A stretch of 64,000 nt of DNA from Serratia proteamaculans (GCF_008830365.1 NZ_WBKI01000001.1:1832837-1896836), one strand, 5' to 3'. Counted from the first letter of the stretch, positions 30,803 through 42,115 are shown. The notes: generated from the sequence alone by a model not told the origin. Program-made: numbers and translations.

Positions 30803-31482
30803 TATCGGATGCGATAGCCGATGCTGCGCACCGTTTCAATACTGAGCGCGTTATCCGTCAACGCCCCCAACTTCTGGCGAATGTTGCTGATATGCACATC
30901 AACGCTGCGATCATAAGCTTCGCGCGGGCGGCCTAACCCTTTTTCTGACAGCTCATCTTTTGATACCACACGCTCGGGCGCACGCAGCAACAGCTCCAGC
31001 AGGTTGAACTCGGAAGCGGTCAAATCGAACGCCTTGCCGCGCCATTCACTGCTGCGGGTCGAAGGGTTAAGGGTCAGCTCACCAAAATTAATCGCAATCT
31101 CGTCGTCCACTTCATCCGGACGCTCGTCAAAACGGCGCAGTACCGCACGCAGGCGCGCCACCAGCTCACGGGGATAGCATGGCTTGGGCATATAGTCATC
31201 GGCGCCCATTTCCAACCCGATAACCCGATCGATATTGTCGCCTTTTGCCGTCAGCATAATGATTGGCATGCGGCTCTTTTTACGCACGTCACGCAGTACG
31301 TCGATGCCGCTCATGTCCGGCAGCATAATGTCGAGGATCATCGCGGTGTAATCGCCTGACAGCGCGCCTTCTACCCCCGCCTTGCCGGTTAGCACCAGCG
31401 TGGCGTTAAAGCCTTCGCCGGTCAGGTACTCACTCAGCATGGTGCCGAGTTCGAGGTCATCATCGACCAATAAAATTTTCAT
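30802..31482 (-). CDS. OmpR/CpxR-like response regulator
   Basis: Response regulator of 226 aa: receiver domain (1-115) with acidic pair DDD at 7-9, phospho-acceptor Asp51 in ILDIMLPDMSG and Lys100 in PKPCYPRELVARLRA; C-terminal winged helix (about 130-226, DLTASEFNLLELLL and SVDVHISNIRQKLG). It is closest in style to CpxR, with Cys in place of the usual Phe in the KPF motif. First gene of the pair with the kinase. Divergent from the macA-like gene with 175 bp between start codons. Confidence 0.88.
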   Translation of the reverse strand: MKILLVDDDLELGTMLSEYLTGEGFNATLVLTGKAGVEGALSGDYTAMILDIMLPDMSGIDVLRDVRKKSRMPIIMLTAKGDNIDRVIGLEMGADDYMPKPCYPRELVARLRAVLRRFDERPDEVDDEIAINFGELTLNPSTRSSEWRGKAFDLTASEFNLLELLLRAPERVVSKDELSEKGLGRPREAYDRSVDVHISNIRQKLGALTDNALSIETVRSIGYRIR

Positions 31483-31657
31483 GCCTTGCTCCTTCGCGGA
31501 TTTTCGCCATTTTCACGCCTATTTGTCTGCTTCGCAGCCGGTTTTACTCAATCCTTACATATTCCTGAACGCCACTTAACCGCAGCCTGAGCGACGGCGC
31601 GTTAAATTAGTGCCAACAGATTTTTGCCGCGCTTTTATGCCAGGGAATCCCATCGTC

Positions 31658-32851
31658 ATGCCATCGTTTCAACGCTCAAAACGCTATCTGCTGCCCACCG
31701 TTATTGTGGCTGCTATCGCCTTATTTCTCTACTTCAGGTCGCAAGGCGGCGAAGAAACTCCCCGTTATATCACTGCGGTGGCGCAAACGCGCGAGCTGGA
31801 ACAAACGGTGTTGGCCGATGGCACCATCGAGGCGCAAAAGCAGGTCAGCGTCGGTGCCCAGGTCTCCGGCCAGATAAAGGCTCTGTACGTGACGCTGGGC
31901 GATAAAGTGCATAAGGGGCAATGGGTGGCTGAGATTGACGACTTAACGCAGCAGAACGCCCTGAGGGACGCAGAAGCGGCATTGAAAAACATTCAGGCCC
32001 AACGCGCTTCCAAGATGGCGGCACTGCATAACAATCAGCTCGCTTATCAGCGTCAGCAGGCCATAGTGGCGCGCGGCGTTGGTGTGCGGGCAGATTTAGA
32101 CAACGCCCAGGCTACGCTGATTGCGACCCGCGCTGACATCAATGCGCTGGACGCGCAGACGGTTCAGGCGCAGATCGCAGTCAATACCGCCCAGGTCAAC
32201 CTCGGTTACACCAAAATCACCTCGCCGATCGACGGTACTATCGTCGCCCTGCCGGTGGAGGAAGGTCAGACGGTGAACGCGGTACAGAGCGCACCGACCA
32301 TCGTCAAAGTCGCTCAACTGGCGACCATGACCATCAAAGCGCAAATCTCCGAAGCCGACGTGGTGAAGGTGAAAACCGGCATGCCGGTCTATTTCACCAT
32401 CCTCGGCGAGCCGGGCAAGCGCTACCGCACCACCCTGCGGGCGATAGAGCCGGCACCGGATTCCATCAATGACGACACCACCTCGTCCAGTACCAGTAGC
32501 TCCAGCAGCACTTCCAGCACCAGTACCGCGATTTACTACAACGGCCTGTTTGACGTAGCTAACCCGGACGGCGCGCTACGCATCTCCATGACCGCGCAGG
32601 TGTATATCGTGCTGGCCAAGGCAGCAGACGCGGTGGTGATCCCCGCCACCGCATTGCAGGGTAACTGGGTACAGGTGGTGGATAAACAAGGTAATATCGC
32701 CCGCCGCCCGGTCAAGGTCGGCATCAATAACAACGTTGATGCGCAGATTATCAGCGGCGTGTTGGCCGGCGAGCAAGTAATTGTCAGCCAGGTCAATACC
32801 TCGACTAAAAGCAGCACCCGGCGTATGGGCCCGCCGCCGATGGGGATGTAA
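31658..32851 (+). CDS. MacA-like membrane fusion protein
   Basis: Periplasmic adaptor (397 aa) of a MacAB-TolC-type export system. N-terminal TM anchor (about 9-28), lipoyl-like beta-hairpin motifs ([11 protein letters not shown] near the start, [10 protein letters not shown] in the second half), and an alpha-helical hairpin between. The ATG at 31658 is preferred (AGGGAA 10 bases upstream). An odd run of Ser/Thr ([20 protein letters not shown]) follows the membrane-proximal beta-barrel at about residues 284-303. E. coli MacA has no such tract by my recollection. It is 2 bases before the macB-like gene. Confidence 0.85.
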   Translation: MPSFQRSKRYLLPTVIVAAIALFLYFRSQGGEETPRYITAVAQTRELEQTVLADGTIEAQKQVSVGAQVSGQIKALYVTLGDKVHKGQWVAEIDDLTQQNALRDAEAALKNIQAQRASKMAALHNNQLAYQRQQAIVARGVGVRADLDNAQATLIATRADINALDAQTVQAQIAVNTAQVNLGYTKITSPIDGTIVALPVEEGQTVNAVQSAPTIVKVAQLATMTIKAQISEADVVKVKTGMPVYFTILGEPGKRYRTTLRAIEPAPDSINDDTTSSSTSSSSSTSSTSTAIYYNGLFDVANPDGALRISMTAQVYIVLAKAADAVVIPATALQGNWVQVVDKQGNIARRPVKVGINNNVDAQIISGVLAGEQVIVSQVNTSTKSSTRRMGPPPMGM

Positions 32852-32853
32852 TC

Positions 32854-34803
32854 ATGAACCAACAGCCTCTGCTGCAACTGCATGGCATCAGCCGCCATTT
32901 TCAGGCCGGTGAACAAACCGTGACGGTGCTGAACAATATCAACCTCACCATTGGCCAGGGCGAAATGGTGGCGATAGTGGGAGCTTCCGGCTCCGGTAAA
33001 TCGACGCTGATGAACATCCTCGGCTGCCTTGACCATCCCAGTGAGGGCGATTATCAGGTGGCGGGTCGCAGTACCGGGCTACTGGATCGCGATAGCCTGG
33101 CTGAACTGCGCCGCGAACACTTTGGTTTTATCTTCCAGCGCTACCATCTGCTGGGCGATCTTAGCGCACAGGGCAACGTGGAAGTCCCGGCAGTTTATGC
33201 GGGCCATGCGCGTAGTGCACGCCGACAGCGCGCCGCCGATTTGTTGCAGCGGCTTGGTTTGGCACAACGGCTGGACTACCGTCCCAGCCAGCTCTCCGGC
33301 GGCCAACAGCAACGAGTCAGCATCGCCCGTGCATTGATGAACGGTGGCGAAGTGATCCTGGCGGACGAACCGACCGGCGCGCTGGACAGCCACAGTGGTC
33401 AGGAGGTGATCGGCATCCTGAAAGACCTGCACGCCCGCGGCCACACGGTGGTGATCGTCACCCACGACATGCAAATCGCCGAGCATGCCCAGCGCATCAT
33501 CGAGCTTAGCGACGGCGAAATCATCGCCGACCGGCAGAAAAGCGCCCAGACCGTCGCACGCCTGCCAAAGATGCCGGCTAGCACCAGCAGTCGTTGGCAA
33601 TCACAACGCGACCGCCTGCGTGAGGCATTCAAAATGGCGCTGCTGGCGATGGCTTCCCAACGTCTGCGCACCCTGCTGACCATGCTTGGCATTATTATCG
33701 GCATCGCCTCGGTGGTATCGGTGGTGGCGCTGGGCAAAGGCTCCCAGCAGCAGGTGCTGGCGAACATTAATGCCATGGGGACCAGCACACTGGAGGTCTA
33801 TCCGGGCAAGGATTTCGGCGATATGCGTTCTGCCGCAGTGCAAACGCTGCGCGCCACCGATGCCGACGCGCTGGCGCAGCAGAACTATGTGCACAGCGTG
33901 ACGCCGACCGTTTCCAGCAGCACCACTTTTCGCTATGGCAATCAGTCGGTCAGTGGCACGGTCAACGGCGTTGGCGAACAGTATTTTCTGGTGCGCGGCT
34001 ACCACATTGACAGCGGCATGGCGTTTAACCGCCAGAGCGTCGATCATCTGATGCAGGAAGCGGTGATCGACGAAAATACCCGCGACAAACTGTTTCCCCA
34101 CGGCGTCAATCCGCTGGGTGAAGTGATCCTGCTCGGTTCGTTGCCGTGTCGCATTATCGGCGTCGCCGCCAAAAAACAGAGCGGCTTCGGGAGCGATGAA
34201 AACCTCAACGTCTGGATCCCCTACACCACCGCCATGAAACGCATGCTGGGCCAGAGCTACCTGAAAAGCATTACCGTGCGGGTTAACGACGATATCGATC
34301 TCACCAGCGCCGAAGACGGTGTCACTCGCCTGCTGAGCCAACGCCACGGCGGCAAAGACTTCTTCGTGATGAACACCGACAGCATCCGCCAGACCATTGA
34401 ACAGACCACCGCCACCCTGACCTTGCTGGTGTCGATGATCGCGCTGATTTCACTGGTGGTCGGCGGTATTGGGGTGATGAATATCATGCTGGTGTCGGTC
34501 ACCGAGCGCACGCGTGAAATTGGCGTCCGCATGGCGGTGGGTGCCCGTGCCAGCGACATCATGCAACAGTTCTTGATTGAGGCAGTGCTGGTGTGCCTGC
34601 TGGGCGGCGCGCTGGGGGTCTTGTTGTCACTGGCGATCGGCCTGGTGTTCAGCCAATTCAGCGACAACTTCAAGATGGTTTATTCCACCGGATCAATCGC
34701 CGCCGCTTTTATCTGTTCGACGTTGATTGGGGTGATTTTTGGCTTCTTCCCGGCGAAACGCGCCGCCGGGATGGATCCGATACATGCGTTGGAAAGGGAA
34801 TAA
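32854..34803 (+). CDS. MacB-like ABC exporter (ATPase-permease fusion)
   Basis: 649-aa MacB-family protein. The N-terminal ATPase (1-235) has Walker [10 protein letters not shown], signature [15 protein letters not shown], Walker [12 protein letters not shown] and switch VTHD. It is followed by TM1 (about 272-295), a large periplasmic domain (about 300-520) and three C-terminal TMs with the FtsX-like signature [20 protein letters not shown]. Such pumps export macrolides, siderophores, lipopeptides or toxins with an adaptor and TolC (family knowledge). The substrate is not evident; the PvdT/PvdR siderophore pump is a similar architecture. It is convergent with cysM with only 3 bases between stops. 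Confidence 0.87.
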   Translation: MNQQPLLQLHGISRHFQAGEQTVTVLNNINLTIGQGEMVAIVGASGSGKSTLMNILGCLDHPSEGDYQVAGRSTGLLDRDSLAELRREHFGFIFQRYHLLGDLSAQGNVEVPAVYAGHARSARRQRAADLLQRLGLAQRLDYRPSQLSGGQQQRVSIARALMNGGEVILADEPTGALDSHSGQEVIGILKDLHARGHTVVIVTHDMQIAEHAQRIIELSDGEIIADRQKSAQTVARLPKMPASTSSRWQSQRDRLREAFKMALLAMASQRLRTLLTMLGIIIGIASVVSVVALGKGSQQQVLANINAMGTSTLEVYPGKDFGDMRSAAVQTLRATDADALAQQNYVHSVTPTVSSSTTFRYGNQSVSGTVNGVGEQYFLVRGYHIDSGMAFNRQSVDHLMQEAVIDENTRDKLFPHGVNPLGEVILLGSLPCRIIGVAAKKQSGFGSDENLNVWIPYTTAMKRMLGQSYLKSITVRVNDDIDLTSAEDGVTRLLSQRHGGKDFFVMNTDSIRQTIEQTTATLTLLVSMIALISLVVGGIGVMNIMLVSVTERTREIGVRMAVGARASDIMQQFLIEAVLVCLLGGALGVLLSLAIGLVFSQFSDNFKMVYSTGSIAAAFICSTLIGVIFGFFPAKRAAGMDPIHALERE

Positions 34804-34806
34804 CAA

Positions 34807-35688
34807 TCAGGCAAAAACACCGGTGGAGAGATAGCGATCGCCGCGATCGCAGATGATCGCCACTATCACGCTGCCCGGATTGGCTGCCGCAATCTTTAGC
34901 GCACCGGCTACCGCACCGCCGGAGCTGACGCCGCAGAAAATGCCTTCGCGCTGTGCCAACTGGCGCATAGTCTGTTCGGCGTCGGTTTGCTCGATGTCCA
35001 GCACCTGATCCACCAGTTCCGGACGGAAGATGCCCGGCAGGTAGGCCGGGGCCCAGCGGCGAATGCCGGGAATATTACTGCCTTCCGCTGGTTGCAGGCC
35101 GATAATCTGCACCTGAGGACTTTGGCTCTTCAGGTAGCCACCCACGCCGGTAATGGTGCCGGTGGTACCCATGCTGGAAACAAAATGGGTCACCCGTTGA
35201 TGGCTCTGCTGCCAGATTTCCGGGCCGGTGGTGGTGAAGTGGGCGTAAGGGTTGTCCAGATTATTGAACTGATCCAGCACCTTGCCCTGTCCCTGATTCT
35301 GCATTTCCAGCGCCAGATCGCGCGCGCCTTCCATCCCCACTTCCCGGCTGACCAGGATCAGCTCTGCGCCATAAGCGCGCATCGCCGCCTGGCGTTCCAG
35401 GCTCATGTTTTCCGGCATCAGCAGGGTCATCGAATAACCTTTCAGCGCCGCGATCATCGCCAGCGCAATACCGGTGTTACCACTGGTGGCTTCGATCAAC
35501 CGATCGCCGGGCTTTATCTCACCGCGTAACTCTGCCTGCTGGATCATCGCCAGCGCGGCGCGATCCTTCACCGAACCCGCCGGATTATTGCCTTCCAGTT
35601 TGAGCCAAACCTCGCTGCCCAGCCCTGCGGCCAGACGTTGTAATTTTACCAGAGGGGTATTACCGATGCATTGTTCAAGCGTTGTCAC
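34807..35688 (-). CDS. cysM: CysM, O-acetylserine sulfhydrylase B
   Basis: PLP enzyme (293 aa) that can use thiosulfate to make S-sulfocysteine as well as sulfide to make cysteine. PLP-Lys in [24 protein letters not shown] loop, SMGTTGTITGVG. It is downstream of cysAWTP in the same orientation, as in E. coli, but an intrinsic terminator lies between cysA and cysM. Confidence 0.96.
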   Translation of the reverse strand: MTTLEQCIGNTPLVKLQRLAAGLGSEVWLKLEGNNPAGSVKDRAALAMIQQAELRGEIKPGDRLIEATSGNTGIALAMIAALKGYSMTLLMPENMSLERQAAMRAYGAELILVSREVGMEGARDLALEMQNQGQGKVLDQFNNLDNPYAHFTTTGPEIWQQSHQRVTHFVSSMGTTGTITGVGGYLKSQSPQVQIIGLQPAEGSNIPGIRRWAPAYLPGIFRPELVDQVLDIEQTDAEQTMRQLAQREGIFCGVSSGGAVAGALKIAAANPGSVIVAIICDRGDRYLSTGVFA

Positions 35689-35720
35689 GATCTTGGCCTG
35701 TGTTGAAGTACGTAATGTAA

Positions 35721-35744
35721 AAAGGCAACCCCGGGGTTGCCTTT
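35721..35744 (-). terminator. Terminator between cysA and cysM
   Basis: Perfect 24-bp palindrome AAAGGCAACCCC + reverse complement, with TTTTTAC following on the minus strand. It is 27 bases after the cysA stop. Confidence 0.85.
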
Positions 35745-35770
35745 AAAATGAAGCCGGGGGGTAAAAACTA

Positions 35771-36859
35771 TCAGGCGCTTTTAGCTAACGCAACAGGTTG
35801 TAGCAGTTGATCACCGGCATACAGGCGCGCATTCAGGCTGCCAACGTAGTAACGGCCACCGCGTACCGGGGGTTCGTTGCCATCCGGCAGCACTACGCTG
35901 ATCGGTTCCTGATGCCAGCCGATTGGCTGTACGGTCATCTGCCAGAAATGACCGCGTGGGCTGACTTCCAGCACCTGTACCGGCAACGGGCAGCGGTCGC
36001 TGCTTTCGGTGCCCACTTCCATTTCCCAGGGGCGCAGGAACAAATCCACGCTGCCCTGATGCATCGGCTGGAACGACAGCGGCCACTGGTGCGCACCGAC
36101 GAACAGCTGCGAGCCGCGGATCTCGCCGCTCAGGCGGTTCACTTCGCCCATAAATTCCAGCACGAAGCGGCTGGCAGGCTCACGCACAATCTCTTCCGGC
36201 GAACCGACCTGTTCAATATTTCCCTGGCTCATCACCACGATACGGTCGGCCACTTCCATCGCCTCTTCCTGATCGTGGGTGACGAATACGCTGGTGAATT
36301 TCAGCTCTTCATGCAGTTGACGCAGCCAGCGGCGCAGCTCTTTACGTACCTGTGCATCCAGCGCGCCGAAGGGTTCGTCCAGCAGCAGGATTTGCGGTTC
36401 GACCGCCAGCGCACGTGCCAGGGCAACGCGCTGCTTCTGGCCACCGGAAAGCTGTGACGGGTAGCGGTTAGCCAGGTGGCTCAACTGCACCATTTCCAAT
36501 AACTGGGACACTTTTTGTTTGATCGCCGCAGCATTCGGGCGCTCACGGCGCGGCAGCACGCTCAGACCGAAGGCGATGTTGTCGAACACCGTCATATGGC
36601 GGAACAGCGCGTAATGCTGGAACACGAAGCCCACCCGACGATCGCGGGCATGCACATGGCTGACGTCGGTACCGTGGAAGCCCAGCTTGCCGCCGCTCTG
36701 GCTTTCCAGCCCGGCGATAATGCGCAGCAACGTGGTTTTACCGGAGCCGGAAGGCCCCAGCAGCGCCACCATCTCACCGGAGGCAATATCGAGCGAGATA
36801 TCGTTCAATACCTTGGTACGACCGAAAAACTTGTTGATACCGTTAATCTCAATGCTCAT
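35771..36859 (-). CDS. cysA: CysA, sulfate/thiosulfate ABC transporter ATPase
   Basis: ATPase (362 aa) of the sulfate/thiosulfate importer. Walker [10 protein letters not shown], signature [15 protein letters not shown], Walker [16 protein letters not shown], and a C-terminal TOBE-type regulatory extension from about 240. The start at 36859 begins [20 protein letters not shown], matching E. coli CysA; the frame is open to 36916. It overlaps cysW by 11 bases. Confidence 0.97.
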   Translation of the reverse strand: MSIEINGINKFFGRTKVLNDISLDIASGEMVALLGPSGSGKTTLLRIIAGLESQSGGKLGFHGTDVSHVHARDRRVGFVFQHYALFRHMTVFDNIAFGLSVLPRRERPNAAAIKQKVSQLLEMVQLSHLANRYPSQLSGGQKQRVALARALAVEPQILLLDEPFGALDAQVRKELRRWLRQLHEELKFTSVFVTHDQEEAMEVADRIVVMSQGNIEQVGSPEEIVREPASRFVLEFMGEVNRLSGEIRGSQLFVGAHQWPLSFQPMHQGSVDLFLRPWEMEVGTESSDRCPLPVQVLEVSPRGHFWQMTVQPIGWHQEPISVVLPDGNEPPVRGGRYYVGSLNARLYAGDQLLQPVALAKSA

Positions 36860-37724
36860 GATTTTCCTCCCGCTCGAGACGTGCATTCTGACGTTCCAGA
36901 CGCCATTGCAGGCCACTCTTCAAAAATAGGGTCACTATCGCCATCAGGGTCAGCAAACCGGCGGCGGTAAAGGAACCGACCGTGTTGTAGTCCTGCTGCA
37001 ATAACTCAACCTGCAGCGGCAGGCTGAAGGTCTCACCGCGAATAGAACCGGACACTACCGAGACCGCACCGAATTCACCGATGGCGCGCGCGTTGGTCAG
37101 TACCACGCCGTACAACAGCGCCCAGCGAATGTTTGGCAGCGTCACCCGGCGGAACATCTGCCAACCGGAAGCGCCGAGTAAAATGGCGGCCTCATCTTCC
37201 TGGCTGCCCTGGCTGAGCATCATCGGCACCAGCTCACGCACCACGAACGGACAGGTCACGAAAATGGTCACCAGTACCATGCCCGGCCAGGAGAACATAA
37301 CCTGAATATTATGCGCATCCAGCCACCCCCCCAGCAGGCCATTACTGCCGTAAAACAACAGGTAAATCAGCCCCGCAACCACCGGTGAAACGGCGAACGG
37401 GATGTCGATCAGCGTCAGCAGCAACTGGCGACCGGGGAAGGTGAAACGCGTCACCAACCAGGCCAGCAAGGTGCCGAAAACCAGGTTGAACGGCACGGTA
37501 ATCAAAGCGATCAGTACCGTCAGCCAGATGGCGTGCAACATGTCGCGATCGATCAGGTTGCCCCACATCGCGCCAACACCCTTGGAAAAGGCCTCGGCAA
37601 AAATCGAAATAATCGGCACCACCAGCAGCAGTACCGAAAACAGCACGCCGATACCGATCAGCGTCCACTTGCCCCAGTTCACGCGTGGGCGTTCGACACC
37701 GTTGAACTCAGAGATATCCGCCAT
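36849..37724 (-). CDS. cysW: CysW, sulfate/thiosulfate permease
   Basis: Inner-membrane permease (291 aa) with about six TM segments and the EAA-type cytoplasmic loop ([22 protein letters not shown]) that contacts CysA. It overlaps cysT by 1 base and cysA by 11 bases, implying coupled translation. Confidence 0.96.
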   Translation of the reverse strand: MADISEFNGVERPRVNWGKWTLIGIGVLFSVLLLVVPIISIFAEAFSKGVGAMWGNLIDRDMLHAIWLTVLIALITVPFNLVFGTLLAWLVTRFTFPGRQLLLTLIDIPFAVSPVVAGLIYLLFYGSNGLLGGWLDAHNIQVMFSWPGMVLVTIFVTCPFVVRELVPMMLSQGSQEDEAAILLGASGWQMFRRVTLPNIRWALLYGVVLTNARAIGEFGAVSVVSGSIRGETFSLPLQVELLQQDYNTVGSFTAAGLLTLMAIVTLFLKSGLQWRLERQNARLEREENHEH

Positions 37725-38557
37725 CAGTGCCCCCCAATGCGTCGGCCAAAGCGGCTCTGCAGAACGTTAATGCTGAACAACAACAGCAGCGAGGCCGCCA
37801 GGATCACCGAGGCAATCGCACTGGCCGCCGGATAATCAAATTCCTGCAAACGGACAAAAATCATCAACGACGTCACTTCCGTCTTCCAGGCGATGTTGCC
37901 GGCAATAAAAATCACCGCGCCAAACTCGCCCAGGCTGCGGGTAAAGGAGATGGCCGTACCGGCCAGCAGCGCCGGTGCCAACTCGGGCATCACCACACGG
38001 CGGAAGCTCTGCCAGCGGGTTGCGCCCAGGGTTTCCGCCGCTTCTTCATATTCCGGCCCCAGTTCTTCCAGTACCGGCTGTACGGTGCGCACCACGAACG
38101 GCAGGCTGGTAAATGCCATCGCCACCGCAATCCCCAGCCAGGTAAAAGTCACCTTGATGTCAAAATGCGCCAACCATTGGCCATACCAGCCGGTGGTGGA
38201 GAACAGTCCCGCCAGCGTCAGGCCGGCCACCGCAGTCGGCAGCGCGAACGGCAAATCGATCAGCCCGTCCAGCAGCGTGCGACCGGGAAAACGATAGCGG
38301 GTGAGGATCCAGGCCATCAGCATGCCGAACACCGCGTTAAACAGGCTGGCGACGCCCGCTGCCAACAGCGTGACCTTATAAGCCGCCACCACCTGCGGGT
38401 TGGAAATCACTTCCCAATACTGCGCTAGGCTCATCTGAGCCAACTGCATCACCAGCGCGCTGAGCGGCAACAGCAGGATCAGGCAGGTATAAAACAGGCT
38501 GCTCCCCAGACTGAGGCCGAACCCAGGCAGAACCCGCTTGCTGGTCAAGGTCAACAT
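37724..38557 (-). CDS. cysT: CysT (CysU), sulfate/thiosulfate permease
   Basis: Partner permease (277 aa) of CysW, with the EAA loop EEAAETLGATRWQSFRRVVMP and several hydrophobic helices. Start and stop codons overlap those of cysP and cysW by 1 base each. Confidence 0.96.
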   Translation of the reverse strand: MLTLTSKRVLPGFGLSLGSSLFYTCLILLLPLSALVMQLAQMSLAQYWEVISNPQVVAAYKVTLLAAGVASLFNAVFGMLMAWILTRYRFPGRTLLDGLIDLPFALPTAVAGLTLAGLFSTTGWYGQWLAHFDIKVTFTWLGIAVAMAFTSLPFVVRTVQPVLEELGPEYEEAAETLGATRWQSFRRVVMPELAPALLAGTAISFTRSLGEFGAVIFIAGNIAWKTEVTSLMIFVRLQEFDYPAASAIASVILAASLLLLFSINVLQSRFGRRIGGH

Positions 38558-39579
38558 TACTTACGCCCTGCGGCTAACAGCTGATCCAACTCACCACCGG
38601 TGGAGAAATGCGTTTTCATCACCTGCGGCCAGCCGCCAAACTGATCTTCCACCCGGAACAGCTTGGTCTCCGGGAACTGGCCCTTGGCCGCCGCCATCGC
38701 CTGCTTGTCGTAAACGCGATAATAGTAGCTGGTGATCACCTGCTGGGCTGCCGGGCTGTAGAGATAATTCAGGTAGTCTTTGGCCGCCTGTTCGGTGCCA
38801 TTTCTTGCCACATTTTTATCTACCCAGGCCACCGGGAACTCCGCCAGAATATCGACCGGCGGCACGATCACTTCGTATTTGTCTTCGCCATACTGCTTGC
38901 GAATATTGTTCACTTCCGACTCAAAGCTGATCAGCACGTCGCCCAGACCACGTTCCACGAAGGTGGTGGTTGCGCCGCGGCCGCCGGTGTCAAACACCAG
39001 GACGTTTTTCAAAAAGCGGGTCATAAAGGCGCGAGTTTTGGTCTGATCGTTGCTATCTGCCTGGCTGGCAGCCCCCCAGGCAGCCAGATAGGTGTAGCGG
39101 CCGTTACCGGAGGTTTTCGGGTTCGGGAACACCAGCTTCACGTCGTCACGCACCAAATCATTCCAGCTATGAATGTCTTTCGGATTGTCCTTGCGTACCA
39201 GGAAAGCCATGGTGGAATAGAAAGGCGAGCTGTTGTTCGGTAAACGGGTCTGCCAGTCGGCCGGGATCAGTTGGCCGCGATCGTGCAGGATCTGCACGTC
39301 GGTCACCTGGTTGTAGGTCACCACATCGGCACGTAATCCTTGCAGGATCGCCAACGCCTGCTTGGAAGAGCCAGCGTGGGATTGCTTGATGGTCAGCTTG
39401 TCGCCCGGATGCTGCTGGTTCCATTGCTGTTCAAAGCCTGGGTTCAGCGCGGTAAACAATTCACGGGAAACGTCATAGGAGCTGTTCAGCAATTCGGTTG
39501 CCGATACGGTGCTGCTGGCTAACAGCGCCGCCGCCAGCCATCCTTTCAGTACGATATTTTTAACCCGCGTTTGTTTCAT
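38557..39579 (-). CDS. cysP: CysP, thiosulfate/sulfate-binding protein
   Basis: Periplasmic binding protein (340 aa) with a signal peptide (hydrophobic core [15 protein letters not shown], cleavage near residue 27, then [15 protein letters not shown]). Family blocks: [33 protein letters not shown] and [14 protein letters not shown]. It is the first gene of cysPTWA. The 200 bp upstream hold an AT-rich stretch (39640-39700) where the CysB-activated promoter is expected. Confidence 0.97.
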   Translation of the reverse strand: MKQTRVKNIVLKGWLAAALLASSTVSATELLNSSYDVSRELFTALNPGFEQQWNQQHPGDKLTIKQSHAGSSKQALAILQGLRADVVTYNQVTDVQILHDRGQLIPADWQTRLPNNSSPFYSTMAFLVRKDNPKDIHSWNDLVRDDVKLVFPNPKTSGNGRYTYLAAWGAASQADSNDQTKTRAFMTRFLKNVLVFDTGGRGATTTFVERGLGDVLISFESEVNNIRKQYGEDKYEVIVPPVDILAEFPVAWVDKNVARNGTEQAAKDYLNYLYSPAAQQVITSYYYRVYDKQAMAAAKGQFPETKLFRVEDQFGGWPQVMKTHFSTGGELDQLLAAGRK

Positions 39580-39779
39580 TGTGCACCTTATAACTGAGTC
39601 AATCTGTCGGGCTTTCGCCCTGATGTTGACCAGTGTATTTATAACTAGGTGCGGAACTGTAACGCTTTTATATACCGTTTAGTGATTTTCAAGCATCAAA
39701 CGCTATAAGGCAGATACGGAGCGGCATGGCGGAGGGAGATATAAAACCGGAGCTGGCGTGGCCAACCCCGGTGAAGGGA

Positions 39780-40679
39780 TTAAAGCGACAGCAGGCGCGT
39801 CAGTGATGGCGCAAAGTAATAGCTGCCGGTCACCGCACGGCTGAAACGCAGCATCGCATCACGTTTGCCGTCCAGATCGCCAAACATGCTCAGCAGCTGT
39901 TTTTCGATGTTATGCAGGCGCGCGCAGTAGGCGATGAAATACAGCCCGTGCTTGCCGCTGGCTGTACCGTAAGGCAGGCTCTGGCGCAGGATCTTCAGGC
40001 CCTTGCCGTCTTCTTTCAGATCGACACGGCTGACATGCGAGGTATCCGGACGCTGCTCCGGCGGCAACTCTTCGCTGTCATGCTTGGTGCGACCGATAAT
40101 CTGCTCTTGCTGCTCGGGGGTGAAACGCTGCCACTGACGCAGGTTGTGTTCGTAACGCTGCACCAGTACGTAGCTGCCGCCGGCATCTTCTTCGCCTTCG
40201 GCAATCACCGCCACTTCCGGACGTTGCTCGCCCTGCGGATTTTCAGTACCGTCGATAAAGCCGCTCAGATCACGCTCTTCTACCCAGCGGAAACCGTGAG
40301 TTTCTTCTTCAATTTTGATGGCGTTGCCAAACGCAGCCAGCGCGGCCTGGGCCAGCGTGAAGTTAACGTCATGACGCAGGGATTGAATATGGATCAGCAG
40401 GTCGCGCTGGGTGGCCGGTGCCAGCCCCTTACCGAGCGGAGTGAATGGCTTCAGCTCTTTGGCACCCTGGCCGCTGGACAGGTCATGCCAAACGTCGTAG
40501 CCAAAGGCGATCACCGCGCCCAAATGCGCATCGGGGAACTGCTGTTGCAGCTCGGTCAAGGTCTGGCAAAACTGCTTGCAGCCCTGGCGTAAATCGGCGA
40601 ATTCGCCCTGCACGGTGGCTTCCATAAAAATGGCGAAACGGCAGTGCTCCAGCAAAATGCCGCTCTGAACCTGTGTCAT
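39780..40679 (-). CDS. yfeX: YfeX, dye-decolourising (Dyp) type heme peroxidase
   Basis: Cytoplasmic heme peroxidase (299 aa, same length as E. coli YfeX). The start at 40679 follows a GAGGATAACGAC site and begins [20 protein letters not shown]. The GXXDG motif of Dyp peroxidases is visible as [13 protein letters not shown] near residue 143, and the proximal heme-ligand His region is in [13 protein letters not shown]. It has been described both as a porphyrinogen-oxidising peroxidase and as a deferrochelatase; that point is disputed. No export signal. Confidence 0.94.
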   Translation of the reverse strand: MTQVQSGILLEHCRFAIFMEATVQGEFADLRQGCKQFCQTLTELQQQFPDAHLGAVIAFGYDVWHDLSSGQGAKELKPFTPLGKGLAPATQRDLLIHIQSLRHDVNFTLAQAALAAFGNAIKIEEETHGFRWVEERDLSGFIDGTENPQGEQRPEVAVIAEGEEDAGGSYVLVQRYEHNLRQWQRFTPEQQEQIIGRTKHDSEELPPEQRPDTSHVSRVDLKEDGKGLKILRQSLPYGTASGKHGLYFIAYCARLHNIEKQLLSMFGDLDGKRDAMLRFSRAVTGSYYFAPSLTRLLSL

Positions 40680-40846
40680 TGTCGTTATCCTCAATAGCAG
40701 AATCGGGTAACAGTGGCCTGTTACGAATGCGCAGCATCATACCGCAAGCAGGGCTAATTGCCTTGCCCGAACGCAAAGAAAATAAGGATATCCGTCATGA
40801 TGAGGGGAGCTGAGGCGCCGCGGATTGGGCGCCCAAAAAGAAAGGT

Positions 40847-41431
40847 TTACTGAGGTTTGGCATGCCAGATGATCTTGCTGACCGTCCAGCTTTTCAGCGT
40901 GTCATCCGGTGGGATGATGTCCTGCGGACCGGCCCATTTACCGCTGAAGATGTAGGTGACGTACTTGCTCTGCTCCGCCACGCACTCTACCTTGCCGGCA
41001 TCATCACCGTCAGCCGGTTTACAGGCGCCAAACGCTTTGCTGTACAGGTCGCTGAACGGCGTGCCGAGTTTGCTGCCCCACTCGGTAGCGACTTTGCTGT
41101 CCATCACGTCCACACGCTGCACGTGGCCCTTGGGTTCACCGGTGATCACCAGCTTCACGTCGTTGCCGTCCATCGCCTGATAGTAAGAAACAATCTGGCC
41201 CTGACTGGTGGCCATGCCCCCGCGCAGGCGGTAATCGCCGTTCAGCCCGTCGTTAATGGCGCTTTCCGACATTGGGGTACCGGCATTGAGTTCACCAACG
41301 CCCTTGGCGCTGACCTCAAGGCTACTGCCAAACCAGTTAAGCGGTGACAGGCTCGACCAGGAGAAGTTGGACATCGTCGAACAGCCGGTCAGTAACAGCG
41401 GAAGCCCTAACAGCAGGGGGCGAATATTCAT
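40847..41431 (-). CDS. yfeY: YfeY, RpoE-regulated lipoprotein
   Basis: Outer-membrane-type lipoprotein (194 aa). The start at 41431 gives a lipoprotein signal MNIRPLLLGLPLLLTGCSTM with lipobox LLTGC. Homology and position match E. coli YfeY, which belongs to the sigma-E regulon; I did not find a convincing sigma-E promoter in the upstream 130 bp. Function is unknown. It lies downstream of yfeZ in the same orientation. Confidence 0.9.
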   Translation of the reverse strand: MNIRPLLLGLPLLLTGCSTMSNFSWSSLSPLNWFGSSLEVSAKGVGELNAGTPMSESAINDGLNGDYRLRGGMATSQGQIVSYYQAMDGNDVKLVITGEPKGHVQRVDVMDSKVATEWGSKLGTPFSDLYSKAFGACKPADGDDAGKVECVAEQSKYVTYIFSGKWAGPQDIIPPDDTLKSWTVSKIIWHAKPQ

Positions 41432-41560
41432 CTCTAACTCCTTAATATCAAGCGCGCTCGGCGTTTTGCTGCGTGTCAGCCTCTCATAACTGCCCACGCT
41501 TCGCCATCGGTTGCGAGCTTGGAGTGCGGAAAATAGGAAAAGTGCCGCAGCCAGCGGCAA

Positions 41561-42025
41561 TTACCCCGCCTCGTCCTGTACGGTAAAGCAGGCTTTCAGG
41601 CGTTCGCTCAGCAGTAGACAGGCCAGTGCCAACGCATCAAGCAGCACCAGAATAGCCTCCAGCAGCGGCTGATTGTCGGCCTGCTGCCACAGGCTGAATA
41701 GCGAACCGCCCAGCGCCGCCAGTAGCGAGAGGCAGAGTACCCAACGCCAGGCTCGCCACAGGCGTGGCCACTGATGACGGCGTGGGGCTAACAAAAATGC
41801 CAGTGCCGCCGGTAGCCCCAATATGATGCCGAACCAGAACCTTTGAGTATCCGGATAAAACAGCTGTAGCAGCCCTTCTCCCTGCTGACGTGAGGCACCG
41901 GCCATCACGAACAGGATCCAGGTGCGGGCCTGTAAAACCAGCACGCCCCAAAACCACAGCGGCAAACGCAACGCGCCATGATGATCGTAATCGTCGGGGG
42001 AAAAACGGGGGGAGAGTGGCTTCAA
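41561..42025 (-). CDS. yfeZ: YfeZ, DUF2919 inner-membrane protein
   Basis: 154-aa protein of the DUF2919 family with four hydrophobic segments (about 24-42, 65-80, 92-110, 123-140) and the N-terminal motif YDHHGALRLPLWFW typical of the family. Function unknown. Located directly upstream of yfeY as in E. coli. Confidence 0.88.
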   Translation of the reverse strand: MKPLSPRFSPDDYDHHGALRLPLWFWGVLVLQARTWILFVMAGASRQQGEGLLQLFYPDTQRFWFGIILGLPAALAFLLAPRRHQWPRLWRAWRWVLCLSLLAALGGSLFSLWQQADNQPLLEAILVLLDALALACLLLSERLKACFTVQDEAG

Positions 42026-42098
42026 CGTCGATTCCTTGCCAATTTCATTTAATTACTCCTTCAAATGGGAGCCCAATTTATGGTTTTCAATGCGCACG

Positions 42099-42115
42099 CT
42101 TAAGAACCCCTTAAG
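42099..42115 (+). promoter_or_regulatory. CTTAAG-N5-CTTAAG direct repeat (PmrA/QseB-type box)
   Basis: Two exact CTTAAG half-sites separated by AACCC, 84 bases upstream of the OB-fold gene at 42200. This equals the CTTAA-N6-CTTAA pattern recognised by PmrA (BasR) and QseB response regulators. A -10-like TTTACTTAAC follows at about 42125-42134. Confidence 0.7.
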
